DNA from: JBGAQP01 sp044220635
GTDB taxonomy: Bacteria > Pseudomonadota > Gammaproteobacteria > Burkholderiales > Usitatibacteraceae
Reading direction: 5' to 3'
Length of the DNA stretch: 64,000 bases
Assembly: GCA_044220635.1 (NCBI GenBank)
Contig: JBGAQP010000010.1
Span: 58,572-122,571, forward strand
A model generated the notes under the pieces. That model did no database searches and was not told the origin of the DNA. It worked only from the letters and a program-made list of their open reading frames with translations. Below, one piece after another: positions 55,559 to 64,000 of this stretch. The position numbers and the translations under genes are program-made. How positions within the stretch are numbered: position 1 is the stretch's first letter; each line of letters opens with the position of its first letter.

Positions 55559-58500
55559 ATGTTCTCGAAGTTCTTCATCGAACGCCCGATCTTCGCGAGC
55601 GTCATCTCGATCGTGATCCTGCTCGCGGGCGCGGCCTCCATCCGCGCGCTTTCCGTCGAGCAGTACCCCAACCTGCTGCCCCCCATCGTCTCGGTCTCGG
55701 CGCGCTATCCCGGCGCCTCCCCCGACGTGATCTCCCAGACCGTCGCCGCGCCCATCGAGCAGCAGGTGAACGGCGTGGAGGACATGATCTTCGCGCAGTC
55801 GGCGGCTTCCTCCGACGGCTCGATGACGCTCAACGTCTTCTTCGCCATCGGCACCGACCCGGACCAGGCGACGATCAACGTCAACAACCGCGTCCAGGCC
55901 GCGCTCCCGGTGCTCCCCGAGGAGGTGAAGCGCCAGGGCGTCACGGTGAAGAAGAAGTCCACCTCGATCCTGCTCTTCGCCGCCGTCACCTCGACCAACC
56001 CCGCGCACGACGCGGTGTTCATGTCGAACTACGTGGACCTGAACGTCCTCGACGAGCTCAAGCGCATCCCCGGCGTGGGCGAAGCCTCGATCATGGGCGC
56101 GAAGGACTACGCGATGCGAATCTGGCTCAGGCCCGACCGCCTCTCGCAGCTCGGGCTCACCCCGGGCGACGTGGTGAACGCGATCCGCGAGCAGAACGCC
56201 CAGTTCGCCGCGGGCCAGATCGGCGCCGAGCCCCTCAAGACTCCGGTCGACTTCACCTACACGGTCACGACGAAGGGGCGGCTCGAGGAGCCGGAGGAAT
56301 TCGCCGAGATCATCATCCGCTCCAATCCCGACGGCTCGCGCATCCGGGTGAAGGACATCGCGCGCGTCGAGATCGCCGCGCGCGACTACTCGATCGAGCC
56401 GCGCGTGAACGGGCGCCCCGCGACGCTGATCGCGATCTACCAGCAGCCCGGGGCGAACGCGATCGCGGTGGCCGACGCCGCGTACGCGACGCTCGAGCGC
56501 CTGAAGGCGAGCTTTCCCCACGGCATGACCTACGCGGTGCCCTACGACACGACCAAGTTCGTGCGCATCTCCATCGAGGAGGTGGTCCACACGCTCGTGG
56601 AGGCCATCGTCCTCGTCTTCCTGGTGGTCTACCTCTTCCTGCAGAACTTCCGCGCGACGCTCATCCCCTCGCTCGCCGTCCCCGTCTCGCTCGTCGGGAC
56701 CTTCGCCGGGATGTACCTCCTCGGGTTCTCGATCAACCTGCTCACGCTCTTCGGCATGGTGCTCGCGATCGGCATCGTCGTGGACGACGCGATCGTGGTG
56801 CTCGAGAACGTCGAGCGCCTCATGTCGGAGGAGAAGCTCGGGCCGAAGGAGGCTTCCATCAAGGCGATGCAGGAGGTTTCCGGGCCCGTGGTCGCCATCG
56901 TGCTGGTGCTGTGCGCGGTGTTCGTCCCGGTGGCCTTCATCGGCGGCTTCGTCGGCCAGATGTACAAGCAGTTCGCGGTGACGATCGCGATCTCGGTGTC
57001 GATCTCGGGCGTCGTGGCGCTCACCCTCACGCCGGCGCTGTGCGCCCTGCTCCTGAAGCCCGGCCACCACGAGCCCAACGCCTTCTTCCGCGCCTTCAAT
57101 CGCGCCTTCGACCGGCTGACCCGCGGCTTCACCGCCGGGGTGACCTTCCTCATCCGGCGCGCGCTCCTCGCCTTCGCCGTCTTCGCGGCGCTCATGGCGG
57201 TGACCGTGGGCCTGCTCCGCGCCGTGCCCGTGGGGCTCGTGCCCGACGAGGACCAGGGCTACGTCCTCGCCGCCTCGTTCATGCCGGACGCGGCCTCCTT
57301 CAGCCGGGGCAACGCGACGATGCTCGCGGCCGAGGGCGTGTTCGCGAAATTTCCCGAGACCGAGAACATCGTCTCGATCCCGGGCTACGACCTGCTGTCT
57401 GGCACGATTCGCCCGAACGCGGGCTCCGTGTTCATCACGCTCAAGGACTGGGGCGAGCGAAAGGGCGACGGCCAGGATTCCTTCGCCATCGCCAAGCGCG
57501 CGCTCGCGGCCAACGCCGCGGTGAAGGAAGGCGTCATCGCCGCCTTCAATCCGCCGCCCATCACGGGCATGTCGACCACGGGGGGCGTCGAGGGCTACCT
57601 CCAGAACCGCGGCGGCGCGGGCACGGCGGCCCTCGGCGCGCAGGTCGCGGCGGTGGTCGAGGCGGCGCGCCAGCGCCCCGAGTTCGCCACCGTGAGCTCG
57701 ACCTTCAAGCCCTCGGTGCCGCAGGTCTTCCTGCAGGTCGACCGCGAGAAGGCGAAGGCGATCGGCGTGCCGATCAACAGCCTCTTCGACGCGTTGCAGG
57801 CGACCTTCGGCTCGCTGTACGTGAACGACTTCAACAAGTTCGGCCGCACCTACAAGGTCCAGATCCAGAGCGAGGCCGACTACCGCGCGCGGGTCGACGA
57901 CATCCGCAACGTCTTCGTGCGCTCCCAGACGGGCGACATGATCCCGCTCGACGTGCTGGTGAAGGCCACCCCGGCGACCGGGCCCGAGCTCGTGGAACGA
58001 TTCAACGTCTTTCCCGCCGCCAAGCTCCTCGCCGTGCCGGCGCCGGGTTATTCGACCGGGCAGGCCATCGCCGCGCTCGAGGAGGTCGTCGCCGACACCG
58101 CGCCGCCCGAGTACACGCTCGCCTGGACGGGCTCCGCCTTCCAGGAAAAGCAGGCCGGGGGCACCGCCGGGCTCGCCTTCGGCTTCGGCATCCTCATGGT
58201 GTTCCTCATCCTCGCGGCGCAGTACGAGAGGTGGTCGCTGCCCTTCGCGGTGATCACGGCGGTGCCCTTCGCGATCTTCGGCGCGATCCTCGCCGTGTGG
58301 GCGATGGGCCTCACGAACAACGTGTACTTCCAGGTGGGTCTCGTCACCCTCATCGGCCTGGCGGCTAAGAACGCGATCCTCATCGTCGAGTTCGCGGTGC
58401 TCAAGATGGACGAGGGGCTCTTACCCGCGGAGGCCGCGATCGAGTCCGCGCGGCAGCGCTTCCGCCCGATCGTGATGACCTCGCTCGCCTTCATCCTCGG

Positions 58501-58684
58501 CTGCGTGCCGCTCGTCACGTCCTCGGGGGCCGGCGCCGCGAGCCGCCACGCGCTCGGCTGGCCGGTGATCGGGGGCATGCTCGCGGCGACCTTCATCGCG
58601 ATCTTCTTCGTGCCGCTCTTCTTCCGCCTGATCATCTCGGCGGGCGCGCGCAAGCCAACCGCCCCGGGGCCGGTGCATGAGTAG
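55559..58684 (+). CDS. RND multidrug efflux pump, inner-membrane subunit (AcrB/MexB family)
   Basis: 1041 residues, the AcrB size. The opening MFSKFFIERPIFASVISIVI and YPNLLPPIVSVSARYPGASP are typical of HAE1 pumps. The proton relay is visible as Asp409-Asp410 in GIVVDDAIVVLENVER and Lys937 in GLAAKNAILIVEFA. Two large periplasmic loops separate the twelve helices. It exports hydrophobic compounds by proton antiport as a trimer. It starts 16 bp after the adaptor gene and overlaps the outer-membrane factor gene by 8 bp. Confidence 0.96.
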   Translation: MFSKFFIERPIFASVISIVILLAGAASIRALSVEQYPNLLPPIVSVSARYPGASPDVISQTVAAPIEQQVNGVEDMIFAQSAASSDGSMTLNVFFAIGTDPDQATINVNNRVQAALPVLPEEVKRQGVTVKKKSTSILLFAAVTSTNPAHDAVFMSNYVDLNVLDELKRIPGVGEASIMGAKDYAMRIWLRPDRLSQLGLTPGDVVNAIREQNAQFAAGQIGAEPLKTPVDFTYTVTTKGRLEEPEEFAEIIIRSNPDGSRIRVKDIARVEIAARDYSIEPRVNGRPATLIAIYQQPGANAIAVADAAYATLERLKASFPHGMTYAVPYDTTKFVRISIEEVVHTLVEAIVLVFLVVYLFLQNFRATLIPSLAVPVSLVGTFAGMYLLGFSINLLTLFGMVLAIGIVVDDAIVVLENVERLMSEEKLGPKEASIKAMQEVSGPVVAIVLVLCAVFVPVAFIGGFVGQMYKQFAVTIAISVSISGVVALTLTPALCALLLKPGHHEPNAFFRAFNRAFDRLTRGFTAGVTFLIRRALLAFAVFAALMAVTVGLLRAVPVGLVPDEDQGYVLAASFMPDAASFSRGNATMLAAEGVFAKFPETENIVSIPGYDLLSGTIRPNAGSVFITLKDWGERKGDGQDSFAIAKRALAANAAVKEGVIAAFNPPPITGMSTTGGVEGYLQNRGGAGTAALGAQVAAVVEAARQRPEFATVSSTFKPSVPQVFLQVDREKAKAIGVPINSLFDALQATFGSLYVNDFNKFGRTYKVQIQSEADYRARVDDIRNVFVRSQTGDMIPLDVLVKATPATGPELVERFNVFPAAKLLAVPAPGYSTGQAIAALEEVVADTAPPEYTLAWTGSAFQEKQAGGTAGLAFGFGILMVFLILAAQYERWSLPFAVITAVPFAIFGAILAVWAMGLTNNVYFQVGLVTLIGLAAKNAILIVEFAVLKMDEGLLPAEAAIESARQRFRPIVMTSLAFILGCVPLVTSSGAGAASRHALGWPVIGGMLAATFIAIFFVPLFFRLIISAGARKPTAPGPVHE

Positions 58685-60065
58685 GCGCGAGGCCGCGGCG
58701 GTCCTAGCGCTCATCCTTTCCGGCTGCGCGCCCAGCTACCAGCTGCCGCCGACCGAGCTGCCCGAGACCGTGTCGCCGCCCGGCACCGTGGTGATCGCCA
58801 GGGACTGGTGGAAGGCCTTCGGCGATCCCGCGCTCGACCGGCTGATCGACGCGGCGTTCGCGGCAAGCCCCACGCTCGACCTCGCGGTCGCGAACGTCGA
58901 CGCGGCGCAGGCGCGGCTCGGCATCACCGGGTCGCAGCGCCTGCCCGCGGTGAACGCGTTCGCGGGCGCCCAGCGCCAGCACCTCTCTCGCTACACGAAT
59001 CCCGCCGCTTCCGGGGAGTTCACGGCCTACAGCGCGAACCTGCAGGCCTTCTGGGAGATCGACCTCTGGGGACGCATCCGCAACGAGGTCGAGGCCTCGC
59101 GCGCGGACCTGTTGTCCGCGCAATTCTCGCGCGAGGCGGTGCAGCTCGCGCTTTCCGCGCAGGTGGCGCAGGCCTATTTCCAGCTGCGCTCGCTCGACGC
59201 CCAGCTCGAGATCACGCGCGAGACGGTCGTTTCGCGCGAGAAGTCGTACGCGCTGCGCGACAAGCGCTACAGCCGGGGAATCACCTCGGAGCTCGACCTG
59301 CGGCAGGCCGAGTCGGAGCTCGCGACCGCGCGTGCGCAGGTGCCCGACCTCGTCGACGCCATTTCCCAGGCCGAGGGGACCCTCGCCGTCCTCTGCGGCA
59401 CCACGCCCGGGGAGCTCTTCGGCAACGGCATCCCCCGCGGCAAGGGCCTCGCGGTGATTCCCGTGCCCCCGGCGGTTCCCGAGGGACTGCCCTCGGACCT
59501 GCTCCTGCGCCGCCCCGACATCCAGGAGGTGGAGCAGGCGTTGCGCGCCACCCAGGCCCGGGTCGCGGCGGCGCGCACGGCGTGGTTCCCGACGATCGGC
59601 CTGACCGGCGTCTACGGCGGGGAGAGCCTCGCCATCGGCGACCTCTTCTCGGGACCGGCGCGCGCGTGGAGCTTCGCGGGCTCGCTCGCCATGCCCGTGT
59701 TCAATTCGGGCCTCACCGCCGCGCAGGTGGACCTTGCCTCGGCCTCGGAGCGCGCCGCGGCAGCGACCTACCGCGACACGGTGATCCGCGCGTTCTCCGA
59801 CGCGCGCAACGCCATCACGGCCCAGAAGCAGGGTGCGGATCGGGTGGCCGCGCGGGCGCAATCGGTCGAGGCGTTGCGCCGGCAGGTGCGGCTCGCGACG
59901 CTGCGCTACGACAACGGGTACTCGAGCTACCTCGAGGTCCTCGACGCCGAGCGCACGCTCTTCTCGGCGGAGCTCGCCCTTTCGGAAGCGCGCCGCGCGC
60001 ACCTCGCGGCCGCCGTGGACCTCTACCGGGCCCTCGGCGGCGGCTGGACCGCGCCCCCACCCTAG
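58677..60065 (+). CDS. Outer-membrane efflux channel (TolC/OprM, NodT family)
   Basis: 462 residues. A lipoprotein signal (VLALILSGCAPSY) places the lipidated cysteine near residue 17. DWWKAFGDPALDRLIDAAFA and the duplicated coiled-coil halves (FWEIDLWGRIRNEVEASRAD, LLLRRPDIQEVEQALRATQA, FPTIGLTGVYG) are standard NodT-family features. It forms the trimeric outer-membrane tunnel of the tripartite pump. The gene overlaps the pump gene by 8 bp and completes an adaptor-pump-channel operon; it converges on dnaE2, with 2 bp between the stops. Confidence 0.95.
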   Translation: MSRREAAAVLALILSGCAPSYQLPPTELPETVSPPGTVVIARDWWKAFGDPALDRLIDAAFAASPTLDLAVANVDAAQARLGITGSQRLPAVNAFAGAQRQHLSRYTNPAASGEFTAYSANLQAFWEIDLWGRIRNEVEASRADLLSAQFSREAVQLALSAQVAQAYFQLRSLDAQLEITRETVVSREKSYALRDKRYSRGITSELDLRQAESELATARAQVPDLVDAISQAEGTLAVLCGTTPGELFGNGIPRGKGLAVIPVPPAVPEGLPSDLLLRRPDIQEVEQALRATQARVAAARTAWFPTIGLTGVYGGESLAIGDLFSGPARAWSFAGSLAMPVFNSGLTAAQVDLASASERAAAATYRDTVIRAFSDARNAITAQKQGADRVAARAQSVEALRRQVRLATLRYDNGYSSYLEVLDAERTLFSAELALSEARRAHLAAAVDLYRALGGGWTAPPP

Positions 60066-60067
60066 GT

Positions 60068-63000
60068 TCAGTGGAAATCGTGGCTGCTGGTGCGCAGTTC
60101 GCCCAGCAGCGGGGTCAGGTCCTCGAAGCGCCGGGCGAGGACATGGACCACGAGCCCCTCCTTCTGCACCGGGCCGCCCACCGCGAGCAGGCGCGCGCCG
60201 AGGATCTGGCGGCGGTTGCGCTCCACGAGGTCGTTCCAGACCACGAGGTTCACGTAGCCCGTCTCGTCCTCGAGGGTCACGAAGAGCACGCCGCTCGCGG
60301 TGGCGGGGCGCTGCCGGCAGGTGACGATCCCCGAGGTGCGAATCCATTGGCCGTTCCGGGAAGCGGCGACCTCCTCCGCCGTGCGCAGCCCCCGCCCCCG
60401 GAGCCGCTCGCGCAGGATGGCGAGGGGGTGGCGACGCAGGCTGAGCCCGAGGGCGGCGTAGTCGCCCACGACCTCCTCGCCCTCGGTCGGGGTTGCCAGC
60501 CGGGCCCGGCTCGCCTCGATTCCCCCCGCAAGCCCGAGACGGGTGGCCGGATCCACGGCCAGGGTCGACCACAGGGCCTCCCGGCGATGTCCCGCCAACG
60601 AGGCCAGGGCGTCGGCGCGCCCCAGCCTGGCGAGGTCCGCCTTCTCCAGGCCTGCCCGGCGGGAGAGGTCATCGACTGAAATAAAATTCGATGATTTTCT
60701 GGCTATTACGACGGATTCCGCAGATTCGACTTTAAGTCCATTGACCCGGCCCAGCCCGAGCCGGATGGCCGGATTTCCCCCCGGGCCGGGCTCGAGGGTG
60801 CTGTCGACTTCGCTTGCGCAGACATCGACCGGCCGCACCTCCACCCCGTGCCGGCGGGCGTCCTGGACGATCTGGGAGGGCGAGTAGAACCCGAGGGGCT
60901 GGCTGTTCAGGAGCGCGCAGGCGAAGGCCGCCGGCTCGTGGCACTTGAGCCAGCAGGAAACGTAGACCAGGAGCGCGAAGCTCGCGGCGTGCGACTCGGG
61001 AAAGCCGTACTCGCCGAACCCCTGGATCTGCTGGTAGATCTGCTCCGCGTAGGCTTTCTCGTAGCCGCGGGCGAGCATGCCCTTCACGAGCTTTTCCCGG
61101 AACGGCTCGATGCCTCCCCGCCGGCGCCAGGAGGCCATCGCCCGGCGCAGCTGGTCCGCCTCCCCCGGGGTGAAGCCCGCCGCGACCACGGCGAGCTGCA
61201 TCACCTGCTCCTGGAAGATCGAGACGCCGAGGGTGCGCTCGAGGACGGACTTCACCGCTTCGCTCGCGTAGGTGACCGGCTCCCTGCCCTCGCGGCGGCG
61301 CAGGTACGGGTGGACCATGCCGCCGGTGATCGGGCCGGGGCGCACGATCGCGACCTCGATCACGAGGTCGTAGAAGCACGCGGGCCTGAGCCGCGGCAGC
61401 ATCGACATCTGCGCGCGCGACTCGATCTGGAAGACGCCGATCGTGTCCGCGCGCTGCACCATCGCGTAGACGGCCGGGTCCTCGGCGGGGATGCGGGCCA
61501 TCGCGAGGTTCGTGCCGCGGTAGCCGTTGACGAGGTCGATCGCGCGGCGGATGCACGAGAGCATGCCCAGGCCCAGCACGTCGACCTTCAGCATCCCCAG
61601 GGTGTCGAGGTCGTCCTTGTCCCACTGGATCACGGTGCGATCGGGCATCGCGGCGTTTTCCACCGGCACGAGGCGCGACAGGCGCCGGTTGTCGATGACG
61701 AACCCGCCCGGGTGCTGGGAGAGATGCCGCGGAAAGCCGATCAGCTCCTGCGTGATCTCCATGACCTGGCGCATCACCGCGTTGCCGGGATCGAAGCCGG
61801 CCTCCGCGAGCCTGGTTCGCATCGTCTCGCGGTCGTCCCACCAGGACATCGACTTGGCGAGGAGGTCGACCTGGTCGAGCGACAGGCCCAGCGCCTTGCC
61901 CACGTCGCGAAGCGCGCTGCGGGGCTGGTAGGTGATGACGACGGCGGCGAGCGCGGCCCGCTCGCGGCCGTACTTCCCGTAGAGGTACTGGATCACCTCC
62001 TCGCGCCGCTGGTGCTCGAAGTCGACGTCGATGTCGGGAGGCTCGTTGCGCTCCCTCGAGATGAAGCGCTCGAAGAGCACGGACATGCGCCCCGGGTCGA
62101 CCTCGGTGATGCCGAGCGCGTAGCAGACGGCGGAATTGGCCGCGGAGCCCCTGCCCTGGCAGAGGATGCCGCGGCCGCGGGCGAAGGCGACGATGTCGTG
62201 CACCGTGAGGAAGAAGGGCTCGTAGCCGAGCTCCGCGATGAGCCGCAGTTCGTGCGCGACCGTGGCGCTCACCGAAGGCGGTATCCCCGCGGGATAGCGC
62301 CGCGCGAGGCCCTCGGCAGCGAGCTTCGCGAGGTGCGTGGCGGGCGTCTGCCCCGCGGGCACGAGCTCCTCGGGATACTCGTAGCGGATCTCGTCGAGCG
62401 AGAAGGCGCAGCGGCTCGCCGCATCGAGCGTGGCCGCGAGGAGCCGGGCCGGATGGATCGCGGCGATCCGGCCCACGGGACGCAGGTAGCGCTCGGCGTT
62501 CGGATGCAGCCTCCGCCCGGCCTCGGCGACCGTGCAGCGCAGGCGGATCGCGGTGAGCACGTCCTGCACGCACTTGCGGCCGCGAATGTGCATGTGCACG
62601 TCTCCCGCGGCGAGGCAGCCGAGCCCCGCCCGCCGGCCGAGCGCCTCGAGCGCGGCGAGCCGGGCAGCGTCGTCGGGCCCGCGGGAGAGCTCGACCGCGA
62701 TCCAGGCCTCGCCGGGGAAGCGCTCCGCGACCCAGCGGGCGTCGGCCTCCGCGGGCTCGTCTCCCGGAAGCCAGAGGGCGAGCAGGCCCGCCGTTTCGCG
62801 CGGCAGGTCCCCCCGCCCGAGGCGGTACTCGCCCTTGGGCGCCGCGCGCCGCGCGCGCGTGATCAGCTCGCAGAGGCGCTCGTAGCCCGCGAGGCTCGCG
62901 GCAAGCAGGACGAGGCGCAGGCCGTCGTCGAGCCGGAACTCGGAGCCGACGATGAGCTTCAGCTTCGCCTGGCGCGCGGCCACGTGGGCGCGTACCACGC

Positions 63001-63142
63001 CCGCGACCGAGCACTCGTCGGTGATCGCGAGCGCGGCGTAGCCCAGCTCGGCGGCGCGATGCACGAGTTCCTCGGGGTCCGAGGCCCCGCGCAGGAAGGT
63101 GTAGTTGCTGAGCGCGTGCAGCTCCGCGTAGCCGGGGATCAT
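60068..63142 (-). CDS. dnaE2: Error-prone DNA polymerase DnaE2 (ImuC)
   Basis: 1024 residues, typical for DnaE2 and shorter than replicative DnaE1 (about 1160). It opens MIPGYAELHALSNYTFLRGA, the PHP domain, whose metal site (DVHMHIRGRK) is recognisable. The polymerase core contains GRGSAANSAVCYALGITEVD, PPDIDVDFEHQRREEVIQYL with the catalytic aspartates, FGEYGFPESHAASFALLVYV and QHPGGFVIDNRRL. An OB-fold (TSGIVTCRQRPATASGVLFV) ends the protein. ImuC works with ImuB in SOS-induced translesion synthesis. The ATG overlaps the imuB stop (ATGA). No LexA box is visible in the window because the imu operon starts beyond it. Confidence 0.96.
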   Translation of the reverse strand: MIPGYAELHALSNYTFLRGASDPEELVHRAAELGYAALAITDECSVAGVVRAHVAARQAKLKLIVGSEFRLDDGLRLVLLAASLAGYERLCELITRARRAAPKGEYRLGRGDLPRETAGLLALWLPGDEPAEADARWVAERFPGEAWIAVELSRGPDDAARLAALEALGRRAGLGCLAAGDVHMHIRGRKCVQDVLTAIRLRCTVAEAGRRLHPNAERYLRPVGRIAAIHPARLLAATLDAASRCAFSLDEIRYEYPEELVPAGQTPATHLAKLAAEGLARRYPAGIPPSVSATVAHELRLIAELGYEPFFLTVHDIVAFARGRGILCQGRGSAANSAVCYALGITEVDPGRMSVLFERFISRERNEPPDIDVDFEHQRREEVIQYLYGKYGRERAALAAVVITYQPRSALRDVGKALGLSLDQVDLLAKSMSWWDDRETMRTRLAEAGFDPGNAVMRQVMEITQELIGFPRHLSQHPGGFVIDNRRLSRLVPVENAAMPDRTVIQWDKDDLDTLGMLKVDVLGLGMLSCIRRAIDLVNGYRGTNLAMARIPAEDPAVYAMVQRADTIGVFQIESRAQMSMLPRLRPACFYDLVIEVAIVRPGPITGGMVHPYLRRREGREPVTYASEAVKSVLERTLGVSIFQEQVMQLAVVAAGFTPGEADQLRRAMASWRRRGGIEPFREKLVKGMLARGYEKAYAEQIYQQIQGFGEYGFPESHAASFALLVYVSCWLKCHEPAAFACALLNSQPLGFYSPSQIVQDARRHGVEVRPVDVCASEVDSTLEPGPGGNPAIRLGLGRVNGLKVESAESVVIARKSSNFISVDDLSRRAGLEKADLARLGRADALASLAGHRREALWSTLAVDPATRLGLAGGIEASRARLATPTEGEEVVGDYAALGLSLRRHPLAILRERLRGRGLRTAEEVAASRNGQWIRTSGIVTCRQRPATASGVLFVTLEDETGYVNLVVWNDLVERNRRQILGARLLAVGGPVQKEGLVVHVLARRFEDLTPLLGELRTSSHDFH

Positions 63143-63504
63143 GCGAACACCCCGTGCAGGTACCAGGCCGCGGGATCGCGGTGCTCGCGGTAGACCCAGC
63201 AGGTCTCGCCCGCGGGGTTGGCCGCGACGAAGTAGTCGCGCGCGACGGGCTCGCCGTCCCACCATCCCGCCTCGATGCGCTCGGGGCCCGAGAGGAGATC
63301 GAGGGGCCCCTGCCAGACCGGGTGGCCCGCCTGCGTGACCAGCCGTTGGGGGCGCGACAGCAACCAGGCCGGGCGCGGGCCATAGGGACCGGCGAGCCCG
63401 CTGCCCGGGCCCGGTCTCCAGCCGCGCTCGGGCCGATGGTCGTCGGCGAGCGCGATGCCGAAGACGCGCCCCCGCCCCAGGCGCGCCGCGAGCCTCTCGA
63501 CGGA
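63139..63504 (-). CDS. imuB: ImuB, C-terminal fragment before the assembly gap
   Basis: 121 residues in frame with the stop that overlaps dnaE2. SVERLAARLGRGRVFGIALA, DDHRPERGW, RPAWLLSRPQRL and VARDYFVAANPAGETCWVYR match the C-terminus of ImuB, the Y-family-like mutasome hub without polymerase activity of its own. The frame continues past 63504, but the ImuB homology stops exactly where a stretch of PPDK-like coding sequence begins on the other strand. The gene is therefore interrupted by the assembly, not obviously by mutation. ImuB binds the beta clamp and recruits ImuC. Confidence 0.85.
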   Translation of the reverse strand, partial: SVERLAARLGRGRVFGIALADDHRPERGWRPGPGSGLAGPYGPRPAWLLSRPQRLVTQAGHPVWQGPLDLLSGPERIEAGWWDGEPVARDYFVAANPAGETCWVYREHRDPAAWYLHGVFA

Positions 63505-63609
63505 CGCCGAGTTCTTCTCCTTCGGCACCAACGACCTCACGCAGGCGACCTTCTCGTTCTCCCGCGAGGAGGCGGTGAGCAAGTTCCTGCCGCTGTACAA
63601 CGAGACCAG
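63503..63609 (+). other. Misplaced PPDK C-terminal fragment beside the gap
   Basis: Read on the plus strand this is DAEFFSFGTNDLTQATFSFS followed by REEAVSKFLPLY, an unmistakable piece of the C-terminal PEP/pyruvate domain of pyruvate phosphate dikinase. It has no start, stop or neighbours and interrupts imuB antisense. It is best explained as a wrongly joined contig end. Confidence 0.75.
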
Positions 63610-63619
63610 NNNNNNNNNN
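63610..63619. other. Scaffold gap (10 N)
   Basis: Ten undetermined bases mark a scaffolding join of unknown true length. Both flanks (about 63503-63609 and 63620-63712) carry coding fragments unrelated to imuB. Confidence 0.99.
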
Positions 63620-63712
63620 CTGCAGGTCGAGACCTCGACCGGGCGGCGGCTCAAGGTCAAGGCCGCCAACGTGCTGCTTCGTTTCGCCTCGCCGTCGCCG
63701 GCCGAGGCGCTC
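63620..63712 (+). other. Misplaced RNase II (RNB)-family N-terminal fragment beside the gap
   Basis: On the plus strand it reads LQVETSTGRRLKVKAANVLL then RFASPSPAEAL, which resembles the N-terminal region of betaproteobacterial RNB-family exoribonucleases. It is isolated, lacks start and stop, and lies antisense within imuB. It looks like a second wrongly joined contig end. The family call rests on about 30 residues from memory and is less sure than the PPDK call. Confidence 0.5.
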
Positions 63713-64000
63713 GCGCGCGATCGCGAGGATGAACTCGGCTTCCCGCTCGGGGGAGGCGAACTCGAGGTCGAGGCGCGTGGATGCGCCCCGCGCGGGCTCC
63801 AGGCCGAGCGCCAGGTGCTGGATGCCCGCGCCGCGGCCGCGGAGGAAGCCTTCCATTTCGGCGAGCAGGCGCCGCAACGGGAAGAGCAGCGCCTCGGCGC
63901 CTTCGGCTTCGGCCGGAAGCTCGAGGCGCGCGGCGAACCGCTCCGGCGGGACATGGGGCGCGCGCGGATCGGGAAGCGCACCGACCAGCCGCTCGAGGGT
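63712..64000 (-). CDS. imuB: ImuB, central fragment after the assembly gap
   Basis: About 96 residues in a different minus-strand frame from the C-terminal piece: TLERLVGALPDPRAPHVPPE, LELPAEAEGAEALLFPLRRL and LAEMEGFLRGRGAGIQ are ImuB sequence upstream of the C-terminal domain. The gene continues beyond the window. The ImuB residues expected between this piece and the 63504 boundary are missing, and the frame changes across the gap. Confidence 0.85.

Noticed and set aside
63503..63609. A real PPDK gene, perhaps the missing third domain of the truncated protein at 49943
   Set aside because: The fragment has neither start nor stop, is antisense inside imuB, adjoins an N gap and is 12 kb away; a chimeric contig end is far more likely.
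1..64000. CRISPR arrays, tRNA or rRNA genes, transposases, phage genes, att sites and replication origins
   Set aside because: None was recognised by reading both strands; no repeat-spacer pattern, cloverleaf sequence, DDE or recombinase protein, or DnaA-box cluster was seen.

Overview
The window is high-GC DNA (roughly 70% by eye) with tightly packed genes on both strands, ATGA/GTGA stop-start overlaps and many convergent genes sharing stop bases. The gene content points to a betaproteobacterium of Burkholderiales type: RlmM, phasins, a PHA-system protein, DUF1178, DUF3429, GcdH, malonyl-CoA decarboxylase, TRAP transporter and the ImuB/DnaE2 mutasome. A 10-N scaffold gap near the right end, flanked by about 100 bp of unrelated sequence on each side, suggests a draft or metagenome assembly. 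No rRNA, tRNA, CRISPR array, prophage or insertion sequence was seen, and no gene-free stretch exceeds 300 bp.

Layout. 1-6.5 kb is housekeeping: the end of a cyclopropane-fatty-acid-synthase-like methyltransferase, tatD, rlmM, a D-2-hydroxyacid dehydrogenase, a membrane-anchored spermidine-synthase-like protein and a lipase. 6.5-28.8 kb is rich in lipid and storage-granule genes: a 661-residue two-domain reductase resembling bacterial fatty acyl-CoA reductases, two phasins, a patatin-like lipase, a wax ester synthase/DGAT, an acyl-CoA-binding protein, FadD, a GMC alcohol oxidase with a Tat-exported partner and an aldehyde dehydrogenase, and a PHA-system protein. TetR, TPR, SWIB, DUF1501/DUF1800, RidA and ornithine aminotransferase genes lie among them. 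28.8-40.5 kb holds a TRAP transporter with a serine-glyoxylate-type aminotransferase, divergent from an operon of a fused FAD/Fe-S hydroxyacid dehydrogenase, a malonate-decarboxylase-like beta-gamma fusion, malonyl-CoA synthetase and malonyl-CoA decarboxylase. 40.5-47.7 kb holds glutaryl-CoA dehydrogenase, an S9 peptidase, a class V aminotransferase and a marR-cytochrome b561-yceI-yceI operon. 48-51.6 kb is a two-gene cassette: a large helical protein of unknown function and a pyruvate-phosphate-dikinase-like protein without its PEP/pyruvate domain. 51.7-54.1 kb is feoAB plus a Cys-rich small protein behind a Fur-box-like site. 54.3-60.1 kb is a complete RND efflux operon. 60.1-64 kb is dnaE2 and an imuB interrupted by the gap.

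How the genes fit together. The most coherent theme is neutral-lipid and PHA storage. FadD activates fatty acids, ACBP carries acyl-CoA, the reductase could make fatty alcohol, WS/DGAT would esterify it, the GMC oxidase and aldehyde dehydrogenase could return alcohol to acid, and phasins coat granules. Both phasin genes carry the same 34-bp upstream element (31/34 identical), each time in a divergent promoter region shared with a lipid enzyme gene (the reductase or fadD). This is the best evidence in the window for a co-regulated, apparently undescribed storage regulon. The second candidate for something new is the truncated-PPDK cassette at 48-51.6 kb.
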